Of a stretch of DNA of 12,003 nucleotides, positions 1 to 7,039 are shown piece by piece. Source of the stretch: an uncultured Clostridium sp. (GTDB lineage Bacteria > Bacillota > Clostridia > TANB77 > CAG-508); NCBI GenBank assembly GCA_946545035.1, contig CAMNND010000028.1:1-12003 (forward strand). Reading direction: 5' to 3'. Under the pieces are notes generated by a model. It did not search any database. It was not told where the DNA came from and saw only the letters and a program-made list of their open reading frames with translations. Numbering within the stretch: the stretch's first letter is position 1; each line of letters opens with the position of its first letter. Position numbers and translations under genes: made by a program.

Positions 1-53
1 TACAATGGTTATTTGGGGAAGACAATATTAGTATTAAAAATAATAATCAAGAG
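1..53 (+). other. Left edge: possible 3' end of an upstream plus-strand gene
   Basis: A plus-strand frame runs in from the left edge and ends at a TAG at 29-31 (last residues TMVIWGRQY), about 22 bases before the terminator at 54-100. That spacing suits the end of a gene. A second frame stays open to a TAA at 80-82, but it would run through the terminator stem, so I prefer the shorter reading. Nine residues are too few to name a family. Confidence 0.25.
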
Positions 54-100
54 AAAAAGAAAGAGAAGATTAGGGGGAGCTAAATCTTCTCTTTCTTTTT
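54..100. terminator. Bidirectional intrinsic terminator
   Basis: A perfect inverted repeat pairs 56-71 with 83-98 (core AAGAGAAGATT / AATCTTCTCTT) around an 11-base G-rich loop. The arms end in an A-run on the left and a T-run on the right, so the hairpin can terminate transcription both ways. It lies directly after the stop codon (103-101) of the minus-strand Spo0A-like gene and downstream of whatever enters from the left. Confidence 0.85.
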
Positions 101-805
101 TTATTCATCTGCATCAATATCAAAATAATAAAGAACTAATCTAATAAAATATTTAGGAGTTAGGGCTCTTGTATCATCATAATATTTAAAAACAGAGTTA
201 AACAAATCTAAATCGGCATACTTGTTAATTGTATCAACTGCACTACGAATACTCCATTTTACCTTGTCATATGGTATGTCATGTTTTATACCAATTTTTT
301 CATAGATTTCTTGTAAATTTTGAAGTAGACGATGGTTTTCAGCTGCCAATATAATAGCTTCAATTAAATAGTGTATACCATTCGAATAAAGTTCAATTTT
401 TAAATTTAAAAATAGTTTCTTTACATCATTAGGTGTAAGTTTTGGTTGCTGAGCAGGTTTTATTTTATAAAGTGAACCAAGTATCTTTTCCTGAGTTATA
501 GGTTTGTCTAAAACACATAAGAAGCTGTTCGTATCAAAAAATGAAATATGTGTTGAGTCTATAATTAATACAATTTTATGTCCAATTTCCTTATCATATT
601 TTGATAATTGGGAAAGAACATACAATGCATTAATATTATGTGTTGTAGTATCTAAAATTAATAAGTCTGGAATTTTTTCTAAAAACTGTTGTATTGTTTC
701 TTCATTTGTATAAGTTGTAGCCACTACGTTAACATTCTTATCGCATGTGGCATAATCTTTGTATAAATTAGTATCTTTTTCACAACCAGAAATTATAATA
801 TCCAT
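101..805 (-). CDS. Spo0A-family response-regulator-like protein with degenerate receiver
   Basis: This 234-residue protein has the two-domain layout of Spo0A, the sporulation master regulator. Residues about 1-113 form a receiver-like fold: PDLLILD matches the Spo0A phosphoacceptor strand with D52, and LDKP (K101) matches the conserved lysine. The N-terminal acidic pair that binds Mg2+ is absent (ISGCEKD where Spo0A has a DD pair), so phosphorylation may be weak or lost. Residues about 125-232 match the Spo0A C-terminal DNA-binding domain (GIHYLIEAI, then a helix-turn-helix with KVKWSIRSAV, then LTPKYFI). The frame is open back to 958, but the start at 805 is chosen because AGGAGG lies 10 bases upstream and a perfect-spacing promoter lies inside the would-be extension. 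The gene is not next to spoIVB, the usual neighbour of spo0A, so it is probably a paralogue. Whether another spo0A exists cannot be seen here. Confidence 0.75.
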   Translation of the reverse strand: MDIIISGCEKDTNLYKDYATCDKNVNVVATTYTNEETIQQFLEKIPDLLILDTTTHNINALYVLSQLSKYDKEIGHKIVLIIDSTHISFFDTNSFLCVLDKPITQEKILGSLYKIKPAQQPKLTPNDVKKLFLNLKIELYSNGIHYLIEAIILAAENHRLLQNLQEIYEKIGIKHDIPYDKVKWSIRSAVDTINKYADLDLFNSVFKYYDDTRALTPKYFIRLVLYYFDIDADE

Positions 806-839
806 TTTTATCATTCCTCCTGCGTAGAATCCTGGCAAA

Positions 840-868
840 ATTATATCACGATTTACAAAATAAGTCAA
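840..868 (-). promoter_or_regulatory. SigA-type promoter of the Spo0A-like gene
   Basis: On the minus strand, TTGACT (868-863) is separated by 17 bases from TATAAT (845-840). The predicted transcript starts near 833 and gives a leader of about 28 bases with an AGGAGG site. It is one of the best promoter matches in the window and it fixes the coding start at 805. Confidence 0.8.
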
Positions 869-1004
869 CATAAAATTAAAAACAAAACAAAATAGCATAC
901 CTAAACATACAATGTAACGCAATTTTCTGCATTTTTTTATGTAGTTGAGAAAAAACATTGTAAAATAAAGCCAACCGAAAAATATGAAGAAAAGGAGGTT
1001 TTAT

Positions 1005-1430
1005 ATGGGGTATTTAGAAGTTGAAGACAGACGAACAAGAGATTATTTAAAAGATGAGATTGTAAACACTATAATGAGATTTGCGGATAACGAAAGAAAA
1101 TATAATAATAAATTTGTTTCATTAGATGGATCTAATAATTGTTTCATAAAAAAGGAAATTGGACAATTATCTTCTAAAAATGATGATTCTATTTCATTTT
1201 TTGAAGCAACTTCTGATAATATACTGGATACATTGGAAAGTAAGGATTTAATAAGAGCAATCAGTTATCTTGAAGATGATGAGATCGATTTAATAACGAG
1301 ATTATATGTTAAAGAAGATGATGAATATGAGATTGCTCTTGATAAAAAAACATCTGTAGCTGATGTACACATGGAAAAAATGAGAGTACTTGATAAGATA
1401 AAAAAGTACTATCAGGTAAAAATCGTTTAA
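1005..1430 (+). CDS. Sigma-70 region 4-like protein (large half of a possible split sigma factor)
   Basis: This 141-residue acidic protein has a C-terminal segment (about 79-136) patterned like sigma region 4. It contains the helix pattern DLIRAISYLEDDEIDLI, then a helix-turn-helix-like stretch (YEIALDKKTSVADVHMEKMRVLDKIKKY). No sigma region 2 is visible in the N-terminal half. The ATG at 1005 is chosen over the one at 984 because AAAGGAGG (991-998) lies 6 bases before it, downstream of the earlier ATG. The next gene, 17 bases on, encodes a region 2-like protein. The order and sizes match sigO-rsoA of B. subtilis and also orf7-orf8 of Tn916-type elements (about 140 and 76 residues). It could be a chromosomal two-subunit sigma factor or a relic of a conjugative element. 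The match is by pattern, not by alignment. No convincing SigA-type promoter is seen upstream, so autoregulation is possible but unproven. Confidence 0.6.
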   Translation: MGYLEVEDRRTRDYLKDEIVNTIMRFADNERKYNNKFVSLDGSNNCFIKKEIGQLSSKNDDSISFFEATSDNILDTLESKDLIRAISYLEDDEIDLITRLYVKEDDEYEIALDKKTSVADVHMEKMRVLDKIKKYYQVKIV

Positions 1431-1447
1431 GGATAGGAGTGATATTT

Positions 1448-1663
1448 ATGAATTTATATTTAAAAGTTTTAAAAGCAAAAGAAGGAGATAATAAAGCTTT
1501 AGAAGATATTATAAAATCATATGAAATATTTACAAATATTCAAATGAGAAAGTTTGGAATTAAAGATGTAGAGAGCTGTTATTCCGATGTTATGTGGAAA
1601 ATATATGAAATTGTAATGAACTATAAAATAATTTCATATGATTCTAATAGAAAAGCAGCGTAG
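1448..1663 (+). CDS. Small sigma region 2-like / conjugative-transposon HTH-like protein
   Basis: This 71-residue protein starts at the ATG at 1448, 8 bases after AGGAG (1435-1439); a GTG at 1439 overlaps that site and is rejected. The N-terminus reads LKAKEGDNKALEDIIKSY, the pattern (A..GD..A...I...Y) at the start of sigma region 2 and of the HTH_16 family that includes Tn916 Orf8. Residues about 40-60 (DVESCYSDVMWKIYEIVMNY) fit the region 2.1-2.2 helix pattern that contacts the RNA polymerase beta' subunit. Its small size and its place behind a region 4-like gene match RsoA, the 79-residue partner of SigO. The likely role is to complete a two-part sigma factor with the upstream protein. The alternative is a regulator left from a Tn916-like element. 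Confidence 0.55.
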   Translation: MNLYLKVLKAKEGDNKALEDIIKSYEIFTNIQMRKFGIKDVESCYSDVMWKIYEIVMNYKIISYDSNRKAA

Positions 1664-1698
1664 TCTTTTTTACTACGTAAGCTATATAATTCCCCCTA

Positions 1699-1742
1699 AT
1701 AGAGCCTTTGGATAGAGTCCAAAGGTTTCTTTTTGGCTCTAT
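1699..1742 (+). terminator. Intrinsic terminator with nested outer stem
   Basis: The inner hairpin pairs CCTTTGGA (1705-1712) with TCCAAAGG (1718-1725) over a 5-base loop and is followed by TTTCTTTTT, a standard terminator for the two sigma-like genes. An outer pair (ATAGAGCC at 1699-1706, GGCTCTAT at 1735-1742) brackets it and shares bases 1705-1706 with the inner stem. A separate hairpin (1659-1664 with 1672-1677, CGTAGT/ACTACG) sits over the stop codon of the small gene and has no T-run. Confidence 0.8.
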
Positions 1743-1750
1743 AGAGGATA

Positions 1751-1779
1751 TTGATTATTTAATTTGATTATGATAAACT
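1751..1779 (+). promoter_or_regulatory. Weak SigA-type promoter candidate for the CNNM gene
   Basis: TTGATT (1751-1756) and TAAACT (1774-1779) are separated by 17 bases. Each box matches 4 of 6 consensus bases. The position fits, since a terminator precedes it and the gene starts about 25 bases downstream, but the boxes are poor. Confidence 0.35.
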
Positions 1780-1810
1780 TAACTCGTTTCATAAAGGAGT
1801 GTTTAATTTA

Positions 1811-3142
1811 ATGCAAATTATTGTTATTGTAGTATTGATACTACTGAATGCTTTTTTTGCTGCATCGGAAATTGCATTCATTTCTTTAAATGATGCAAAA
1901 ATTGAAAAAATGGCAATGGAAGGAAACAAAAAAGCTAAGAAAATAAAAGAGATGCTTGTTAATCCAAGTAAGTTTTTGGCTACAATTCAAATAGGTATTA
2001 CCCTTGCTGGATTTTTATCAAGTGCTTTTGCTTCTGAAAGCTTTGCAAGTATACTTGCACCAAAACTTAATGAACTTATTCCAGCAATTAGCTTATCAGC
2101 ATGGAATAGTATTTCTATTATTGTTATAACAGTAATACTTTCATATTTTACATTAGTATTTGGGGAGCTTGTTCCAAAGAGAATTGCTATGAAAAATTGT
2201 GAAAAGATTGCTTTCTTCAGTATTGGAATAATAAGAGCAATATCTATTGTTACGGCACCTTTTGTTAAATTTTTAACATTTTCAACTAATATAGTTTCTA
2301 AAATTTTCGGTGTTTCAGAAAAAGATGAAAAAACTGTTACCGAAGAGGAAATACGTATGATGGTTGATGTTGGAGAAGAGAAGGGCACTATTGAGGAAGA
2401 TGAAAAGAATATGATTAACAATGTATTTGAATTTAATGATAAGTTTGCTTCAGATATAATGGTTCCGAGAACAGAAATATTCGCTGTTGAAAATAAAAAT
2501 ACAATTGCCGATGTTGTTAAGATATTAGAAAAAGAAAATAATACTTATAGTAGAATTCCAATATACAAAGAAAATATAGATAATATTGTTGGTGTAGTAC
2601 ATGTTAAAGATTTATTTTATTCAGATAAGAGAGGAAATACAAGTATTACCAAAATAATGAAGACGCCATTTTACGTACCAGAGAGCAAACCCGTTGATGA
2701 ATTATTTTCTGAATTAAGAAAAAAAAGAAATTTAATGGCTATTGTTATTGATGAATATGGTGGCACATCCGGTATTGTTACAATGGAAGATATTTTAGAA
2801 GAAATTGTTGGAGAAATCTACGATGAATATGATGAAGTAGAAGAGCTTTATGAGATGATTGATGACAATACATTTATGATAAATGGTGAAATGGCTATAT
2901 ATGATGTTGAAGAAATATTAGATGTACGTATCAATGATGGAGAATATGATACATTATCAGGTTTCTTAGTTGAAAAACTTGGAAGAGTTCCAACAGGAAG
3001 AGATAAAAATAGAACAATTGAAACAGAAGATGTAGTTTATAAGATTGAATCAGTTAAAGATAAGCATATTGTTAAGGTAAAGGCTTGCAAGGTCAAAAAT
3101 ATAAAAGCTAATAACGAGAATCAAGATAAAGAAGAAAAATAG
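1811..3142 (+). CDS. CNNM / CorC-HlyC family membrane protein (hemolysin-like, predicted divalent cation transport)
   Basis: This 443-residue protein shows the full domain order of the family. A CNNM (DUF21) membrane domain covers about 1-168, with AASEIAFIS at 17-25, several hydrophobic helices and the signature GELVPKR at 118-124. A CBS-domain pair follows at about 217-270 and 281-335 (DEYGGTSGIVTMEDILEE at 314-331), then a CorC_HlyC domain at about 349-427. Family members are linked to Mg2+ (and Co2+) export; the old name hemolysin is mostly historical. The start is the ATG at 1811, 11 bases after AAAGGAG; the in-frame GTG at 1799 overlaps that site. It appears to be a single-gene unit, with a terminator before it and a separate promoter after it. 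The substrate cannot be told from sequence. Confidence 0.9.
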   Translation: MQIIVIVVLILLNAFFAASEIAFISLNDAKIEKMAMEGNKKAKKIKEMLVNPSKFLATIQIGITLAGFLSSAFASESFASILAPKLNELIPAISLSAWNSISIIVITVILSYFTLVFGELVPKRIAMKNCEKIAFFSIGIIRAISIVTAPFVKFLTFSTNIVSKIFGVSEKDEKTVTEEEIRMMVDVGEEKGTIEEDEKNMINNVFEFNDKFASDIMVPRTEIFAVENKNTIADVVKILEKENNTYSRIPIYKENIDNIVGVVHVKDLFYSDKRGNTSITKIMKTPFYVPESKPVDELFSELRKKRNLMAIVIDEYGGTSGIVTMEDILEEIVGEIYDEYDEVEELYEMIDDNTFMINGEMAIYDVEEILDVRINDGEYDTLSGFLVEKLGRVPTGRDKNRTIETEDVVYKIESVKDKHIVKVKACKVKNIKANNENQDKEEK

Positions 3143-3162
3143 AATTAATAAGTTACTTTATG

Positions 3163-3191
3163 TTGACAATTAGATAAATCTTTGATAATAT
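3163..3191 (+). promoter_or_regulatory. SigA-type promoter for the 39-codon ORF
   Basis: A consensus TTGACA (3163-3168) is followed after 17 bases by TAATAT (3186-3191). The predicted start near 3198 leaves a leader of about 29 bases before the small ORF, with AAGGAG at 3211-3216. I see no equally good promoter between here and the ABC transporter genes, so this one may drive them by readthrough. Confidence 0.65.
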
Positions 3192-3226
3192 GCAAAGACA
3201 AATTTTATAGAAGGAGTGATAAAAAA

Positions 3227-3346
3227 ATGATGGTGAAAGGTAATCTTAAAAGTGAAAAATTAAATAATTTTAGGTTGCTAAGTCACATTTTTTCTAATTA
3301 CTGTAGCCTAAGTGGAACAGATAAAATCGCAATTTCTATAAATTAA
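3227..3346 (+). CDS. 39-residue small protein or leader peptide upstream of ABC exporter genes
   Basis: The short ORF begins MMVKGNLKSE and ends DKIAISIN. It has all the parts of a real expression unit: a consensus -35 with 17-base spacing, an AAGGAG site 10 bases before the ATG, and an intrinsic terminator 9 bases after the stop. The peptide is basic at its N-terminus, has one cysteine, no clear membrane helix and no family I recognise. Its place directly ahead of a heterodimeric ABC exporter resembles bmrB, the leader ORF of the B. subtilis bmrCD multidrug exporter, where ribosome stalling controls a terminator. It could instead be an independent small protein or a decayed gene. Translation is well supported by signals; function is inferred. 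Confidence 0.55.
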   Translation: MMVKGNLKSEKLNNFRLLSHIFSNYCSLSGTDKIAISIN

Positions 3347-3354
3347 GTACGGGT

Positions 3355-3386
3355 AAAAGGCGGATTTTGAATCTGCCTTTTTTGTT
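3355..3386 (+). terminator. Intrinsic terminator / possible attenuator before the ABC genes
   Basis: AAAAGGCGGATT (3355-3366) pairs with AATCTGCCTTTT (3370-3381) with one G-T pair and a 3-base loop, and the T-run continues to 3383. It separates the 39-codon ORF from the ABC genes. An upstream stretch inside the ORF, AAAATCGC (3323-3330), can pair with GCGGATTTT (3360-3368) with one bulged G. That would disrupt the terminator stem, as an antiterminator would. Confidence 0.8.
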
Positions 3387-3446
3387 TACTATATGGAGAA
3401 AGTAAAGGTTTTATCAAGAATAAAACGATATTAAGGAGGGATTAAA

Positions 3447-5192
3447 TTGAAGAAAATACTGCTTGAGTTATACAAAAAGTATAAATGGATATTTTTGATT
3501 GAAACAATATTCTTGATCATTAATGTGTATCTAGTGGCGATGCCATCAAGAATTGTGGGTAATATGATTGGTCTTTTATACGATATTGATAAAAATAAAA
3601 ATGCAATTTTCATGGAAATGGCAAAGCTTGCTGGTATTTGTTTAGGATATATTGGTGTAAGAGTTGTATGGAAAAACATAGAAGTAAAAATGGAATTTAT
3701 TATGTCTAAAGATTTGGTTGATAAATTATTTGCTAAGTTTCTAAAATCTAAGATTGAAAATGTTGAAGAAATAAAAAATGGTAAGTTAATGGCATTCTTT
3801 GTTAGTGATGCTAAAAGAGTTGCTAGACTTTCAACGAGAATTCTTTCTACAATTGTTAGATTAGTATTTAACTTCATAATTATTGGAATGTTGATGAGCC
3901 AAGCATCTAATTATAAGCTTGCAGTAGCAGCAATGGTTCCGGTTGTTGCTGTACTTATTATTATTTATTTATTGAGAAACTTTGTAAGCGAAAGTTTCAG
4001 AAAGTCTCAGGAAAGCTTTACAGAGCTTTCTGAGTTTGTTCAAGAAAGCACGGATAGTATTAGAACAATGAAAGCTTTTGCTGGTGAAGAAGTACAAATA
4101 GAAGAGTTCGATAAGAAGAATGATTCAGTTAGAACGAATAATTTACGAGTTATTAGAAATCAAAGCTTAATGGATGTATTAATTACATTGGGATTTGGTA
4201 TAGCATATGCAATCACTTTACTTGGTGGATCTAATTTAGTAATTGCAGGTGAGATGTCGATTGGGGATTTAGTAGCATTTACTGGGTATTTAGGTGTACT
4301 TGCTATGCCGGTATTCTGGTTTCCATGGTTACTTACAAGATTTAAAAAGATTAGAGTATCTACAGAGCGATTATCTGAACTTATTAATTTACCAGAGGAA
4401 GATATTGAAGTACATGACACAAAAGATTATGGTAGTTTAAATGGTGATATTAAGATAAATGATTTAACATATAATTATCCTGGATATATCGAGCGAGTAC
4501 TAGAGCATATAAATATTGATATTAAGCAGGGTGAGTCCCTTGGAATAATTGGTGTAGTTGGAAGTGGTAAGACTACATTAATGAATTTGTTACTAAAACT
4601 TTATAACGTAGAGCGTGGTAAGATTTTTATTGATGGTGTCGATATTAATGATATTCCAACGAAGAAAATTAGAGATAATATCTGTTATATAACACAAGAC
4701 AATTTCTTATTTTCAGCTAGCTTAAAAGAAAATATTAATTTATTTAAAGATGAGTATAAGGATTCTGAAATAGAAGAATCAACAAAGATGGCTATGATAT
4801 ACGAAGAAATTTCAGAGATGCAAGAAGGAATTCATACTGTGATAGGAGAGAAAGGTATAGATCTTTCTGGAGGCCAGAAACAAAGAGTTGTTATTTCAAG
4901 AGCCTTTTTAAATAATAGTAATATAGTTATTTTTGATGATACATTCTCAGCTTTAGATAATAGAACTGAGCAACATGTTTTAAATAATATTAAGAAGTTG
5001 ACTAAGGATAAGACTTGTATCATTATTTCAAATAGAATTTCTGATATTAGAGATTGTGATAAGATAATTGTTTTAGAGCAAGGCACCATTGTTGAACAAG
5101 GAACTCATGAATCTTTATTAAGTGAACGTAAGAAGTATTATGAATTCTTTGAATCACAAGCACATAAAACAGATTTTGCTGTATTGGAATAA
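3447..5192 (+). CDS. ABC exporter half-transporter, degenerate-ATPase subunit of a heterodimer (BmrC/LmrC-like)
   Basis: This 581-residue protein has a type-IV exporter membrane domain (six predicted helices, about 13-300) fused to a nucleotide-binding domain (about 335-570). Visible motifs are Walker A GVVGSGKTT (369-377), Q-loop Q417, a canonical signature LSGGQ (473-477), Walker B VIFDD (494-498) and D-loop SALD (501-504). The catalytic glutamate after Walker B is aspartate (D498) and the switch histidine is asparagine (N529 in SNRIS). Its own ATP site should therefore hydrolyse poorly, as in the degenerate subunit of heterodimeric exporters. The TTG start at 3447 is chosen because AAGGAGGG lies 7 bases upstream and no better start is near. 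The partner gene begins 25 bases after the stop. The likely role is drug, lipid or peptide export; the substrate is unknown. Confidence 0.88.
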   Translation: MKKILLELYKKYKWIFLIETIFLIINVYLVAMPSRIVGNMIGLLYDIDKNKNAIFMEMAKLAGICLGYIGVRVVWKNIEVKMEFIMSKDLVDKLFAKFLKSKIENVEEIKNGKLMAFFVSDAKRVARLSTRILSTIVRLVFNFIIIGMLMSQASNYKLAVAAMVPVVAVLIIIYLLRNFVSESFRKSQESFTELSEFVQESTDSIRTMKAFAGEEVQIEEFDKKNDSVRTNNLRVIRNQSLMDVLITLGFGIAYAITLLGGSNLVIAGEMSIGDLVAFTGYLGVLAMPVFWFPWLLTRFKKIRVSTERLSELINLPEEDIEVHDTKDYGSLNGDIKINDLTYNYPGYIERVLEHINIDIKQGESLGIIGVVGSGKTTLMNLLLKLYNVERGKIFIDGVDINDIPTKKIRDNICYITQDNFLFSASLKENINLFKDEYKDSEIEESTKMAMIYEEISEMQEGIHTVIGEKGIDLSGGQKQRVVISRAFLNNSNIVIFDDTFSALDNRTEQHVLNNIKKLTKDKTCIIISNRISDIRDCDKIIVLEQGTIVEQGTHESLLSERKKYYEFFESQAHKTDFAVLE

Positions 5193-5217
5193 AAAGTATA
5201 AAAGAAAGGAGGAACAT

Positions 5218-6960
5218 ATGAAGACTAAGACATTTGATAGATTTAAGAAAATGGTAAAACCATATAAGAAAACGATATTTATAGTTACATTGACAGCTCT
5301 TCTTATAGATGTATGTGAACTTGCAAAACCTATGCTTGTTAAAGAAGTTATGGAGAAGTATTTACCAAATAATACATTTGTTCAAAATGGAATAAGTATT
5401 GCGATGATATTTGCTGCATATTTAGCTTTAGTTGTTATTGGAAATGTAATAGATTTTATTAATAGAATTATAACAAGTAAAATGGGAGAAAATGTTGTAT
5501 ATACTCTAAGAAAAAAATTGTATAAGTATATCGAAAGAGCAAATATAACATTTCACGATAAAACACCATCTGGAAAGTTGTTTGTTAGAGTTATAAATGA
5601 TACTGAAGATGTGTATAGTTTGTTTGATGAAGTTGTTACAACTCTCCCAAAGGACATAATAATTATTGTTGGATTACTTGGTATTATGATTTATATAAGT
5701 GCTCAACTATCTGTCGTTAATTTTATTATAATACCGGTTCTATTAATATTTACAACAATAATAACAAGAGCCATGAATAAGATTTTTGCTAAATCTAAGG
5801 AAGTTAGAACTAAACTTAACACCTTTTTAGCTGAATCAATATATGGAATAAAGCTTATAAAGATATTTAATAGACAAAAAGAAAAGCAAGAAGAATGTGA
5901 GAAGTATACATTAGAGCATAAGAATTCAATAAAAGGTCTTGGAATTTTATTTGGTATTATGCCAGCAATGATGGAATTAATACAGAATTTAGGAACAATG
6001 CTAATTATTCTATTTTGTGTCAATAAATGGTTTGGAGTAAATCTAGATCCAAGTATTGTATATTTATTTGTTACATACTTAAATAAGATATTTGAACCAG
6101 TTAATCGTATAGTTGAGAATATGGAAGTTGTTGAAGATGCAATGAGCTCTGTTGATAAAATATATGAAATTTTAGAACATGATGAGTTTATTGAAGATAC
6201 TAAGTCTGGATTGAAAATTGAAAATCTAAAAGGGAAGATTGAGTTTAAGAATGTGTGGTTTGCATATGAGAAAGATAATTGGGTTTTAAAAGATGTGAGC
6301 TTTACAATTGAACCGGGGGAAAGTGTAGCTCTTGTTGGTAAGACTGGATCTGGTAAAACAACGATTACAAACCTAATTAATAGATTCTATACAATTCAAA
6401 AAGGTGAGATTTTAATTGATGGAATAAACATATATGATATCAATATTACATCACTTAGAAAAAGTATTGGAACAATACTTCAAGATCCATTTATATTTTC
6501 TAAATCAATAAAAGATAATATTAAGTTATATGAAAATATTTCAGACGAAGCGGTTAATAATGCTGTCAAAATGGCATCAGCAAATGATTTCGTAAGTTCA
6601 TTAAATAACGGTTTAGATGAAGTATCGTCGGAAAGAGGTAGCTCATATTCTGCTGGTCAAAAGCAATTAATAGCTTTTTCTAGAATATTTGCAAAGAATC
6701 CAGCTATATTTGTACTTGATGAAGCAACAGCAAATATTGATACGAAGACAGAGGGATATATACAAAAATCAATTGATAAAATATCTGCAAACAGAACCTC
6801 TATATTTATAGCACATAGGTTAGCAACAATAGTTAATGTTGATAAAATCCTAGTTTTAAACAAAGGAAAGATTATAGAGCAAGGAAATCATAAGTCATTA
6901 ATTGAAGAAAATGGATATTATGCAAAATTATATAATGCATATTATAATAGTTTGGTATAA
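5218..6960 (+). CDS. ABC exporter half-transporter, catalytic subunit of the heterodimer (BmrD/LmrD-like)
   Basis: This 580-residue protein has a six-helix membrane domain (about 15-305) and a nucleotide-binding domain (about 340-575). Walker A is GKTGSGKT (374-381), Q-loop Q422, Walker B VLDE with catalytic E502, and the switch histidine is H533 (IAHRL). Its signature motif is YSAGQ (477-481) instead of LSGGQ. This complements the upstream subunit: the intact Walker A/B and histidine here face the intact LSGGQ there, and the degenerate parts face each other. The start is the ATG at 5218 behind AAAGGAGGA; the same frame is open upstream to 5122 but that stretch overlaps the previous gene. Tight spacing supports one operon and one complex. 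Confidence 0.9.
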   Translation: MKTKTFDRFKKMVKPYKKTIFIVTLTALLIDVCELAKPMLVKEVMEKYLPNNTFVQNGISIAMIFAAYLALVVIGNVIDFINRIITSKMGENVVYTLRKKLYKYIERANITFHDKTPSGKLFVRVINDTEDVYSLFDEVVTTLPKDIIIIVGLLGIMIYISAQLSVVNFIIIPVLLIFTTIITRAMNKIFAKSKEVRTKLNTFLAESIYGIKLIKIFNRQKEKQEECEKYTLEHKNSIKGLGILFGIMPAMMELIQNLGTMLIILFCVNKWFGVNLDPSIVYLFVTYLNKIFEPVNRIVENMEVVEDAMSSVDKIYEILEHDEFIEDTKSGLKIENLKGKIEFKNVWFAYEKDNWVLKDVSFTIEPGESVALVGKTGSGKTTITNLINRFYTIQKGEILIDGINIYDINITSLRKSIGTILQDPFIFSKSIKDNIKLYENISDEAVNNAVKMASANDFVSSLNNGLDEVSSERGSSYSAGQKQLIAFSRIFAKNPAIFVLDEATANIDTKTEGYIQKSIDKISANRTSIFIAHRLATIVNVDKILVLNKGKIIEQGNHKSLIEENGYYAKLYNAYYNSLV

Positions 6961-6974
6961 ATTTGCTAAAAATA

Positions 6975-7003
6975 TTGAAAAATTGCCTCATAACGTATAT
7001 AAT
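6975..7003 (+). promoter_or_regulatory. SigA-type promoter of the ftsZ-like gene
   Basis: TTGAAA (6975-6980) and a consensus TATAAT (6998-7003) are separated by exactly 17 bases, in the gap after the ABC genes. The predicted start near 7010 coincides with a small hairpin (GCATA at 7011-7015 with TATGC at 7019-7023) placed directly before the ribosome binding site GGGAGGAG. The division-type gene can thus be expressed apart from the exporter. Confidence 0.75.
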
Positions 7004-7039
7004 AGACCCAGCATATTGTATGCGGGAGGAGATTTTATA

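Noticed and set aside
806..958. N-terminal hydrophobic extension of the Spo0A-like frame
   Set aside because: It contains the gene's own SigA promoter and lies before the AGGAGG site, so it is upstream untranslated sequence and not a membrane segment.
1005..1742. Remnant of a Tn916-like integrative element
   Set aside because: Only the two regulator-like genes would support it. There is no integrase, excisionase, relaxase, tetM or attachment-site repeat in the window, so I keep it only as an alternative for the two genes.
5122..5217. Upstream extension of the second ABC subunit
   Set aside because: It overlaps the end of the first subunit in another frame and lies before the AAAGGAGGA site; the ATG at 5218 is the proper start.
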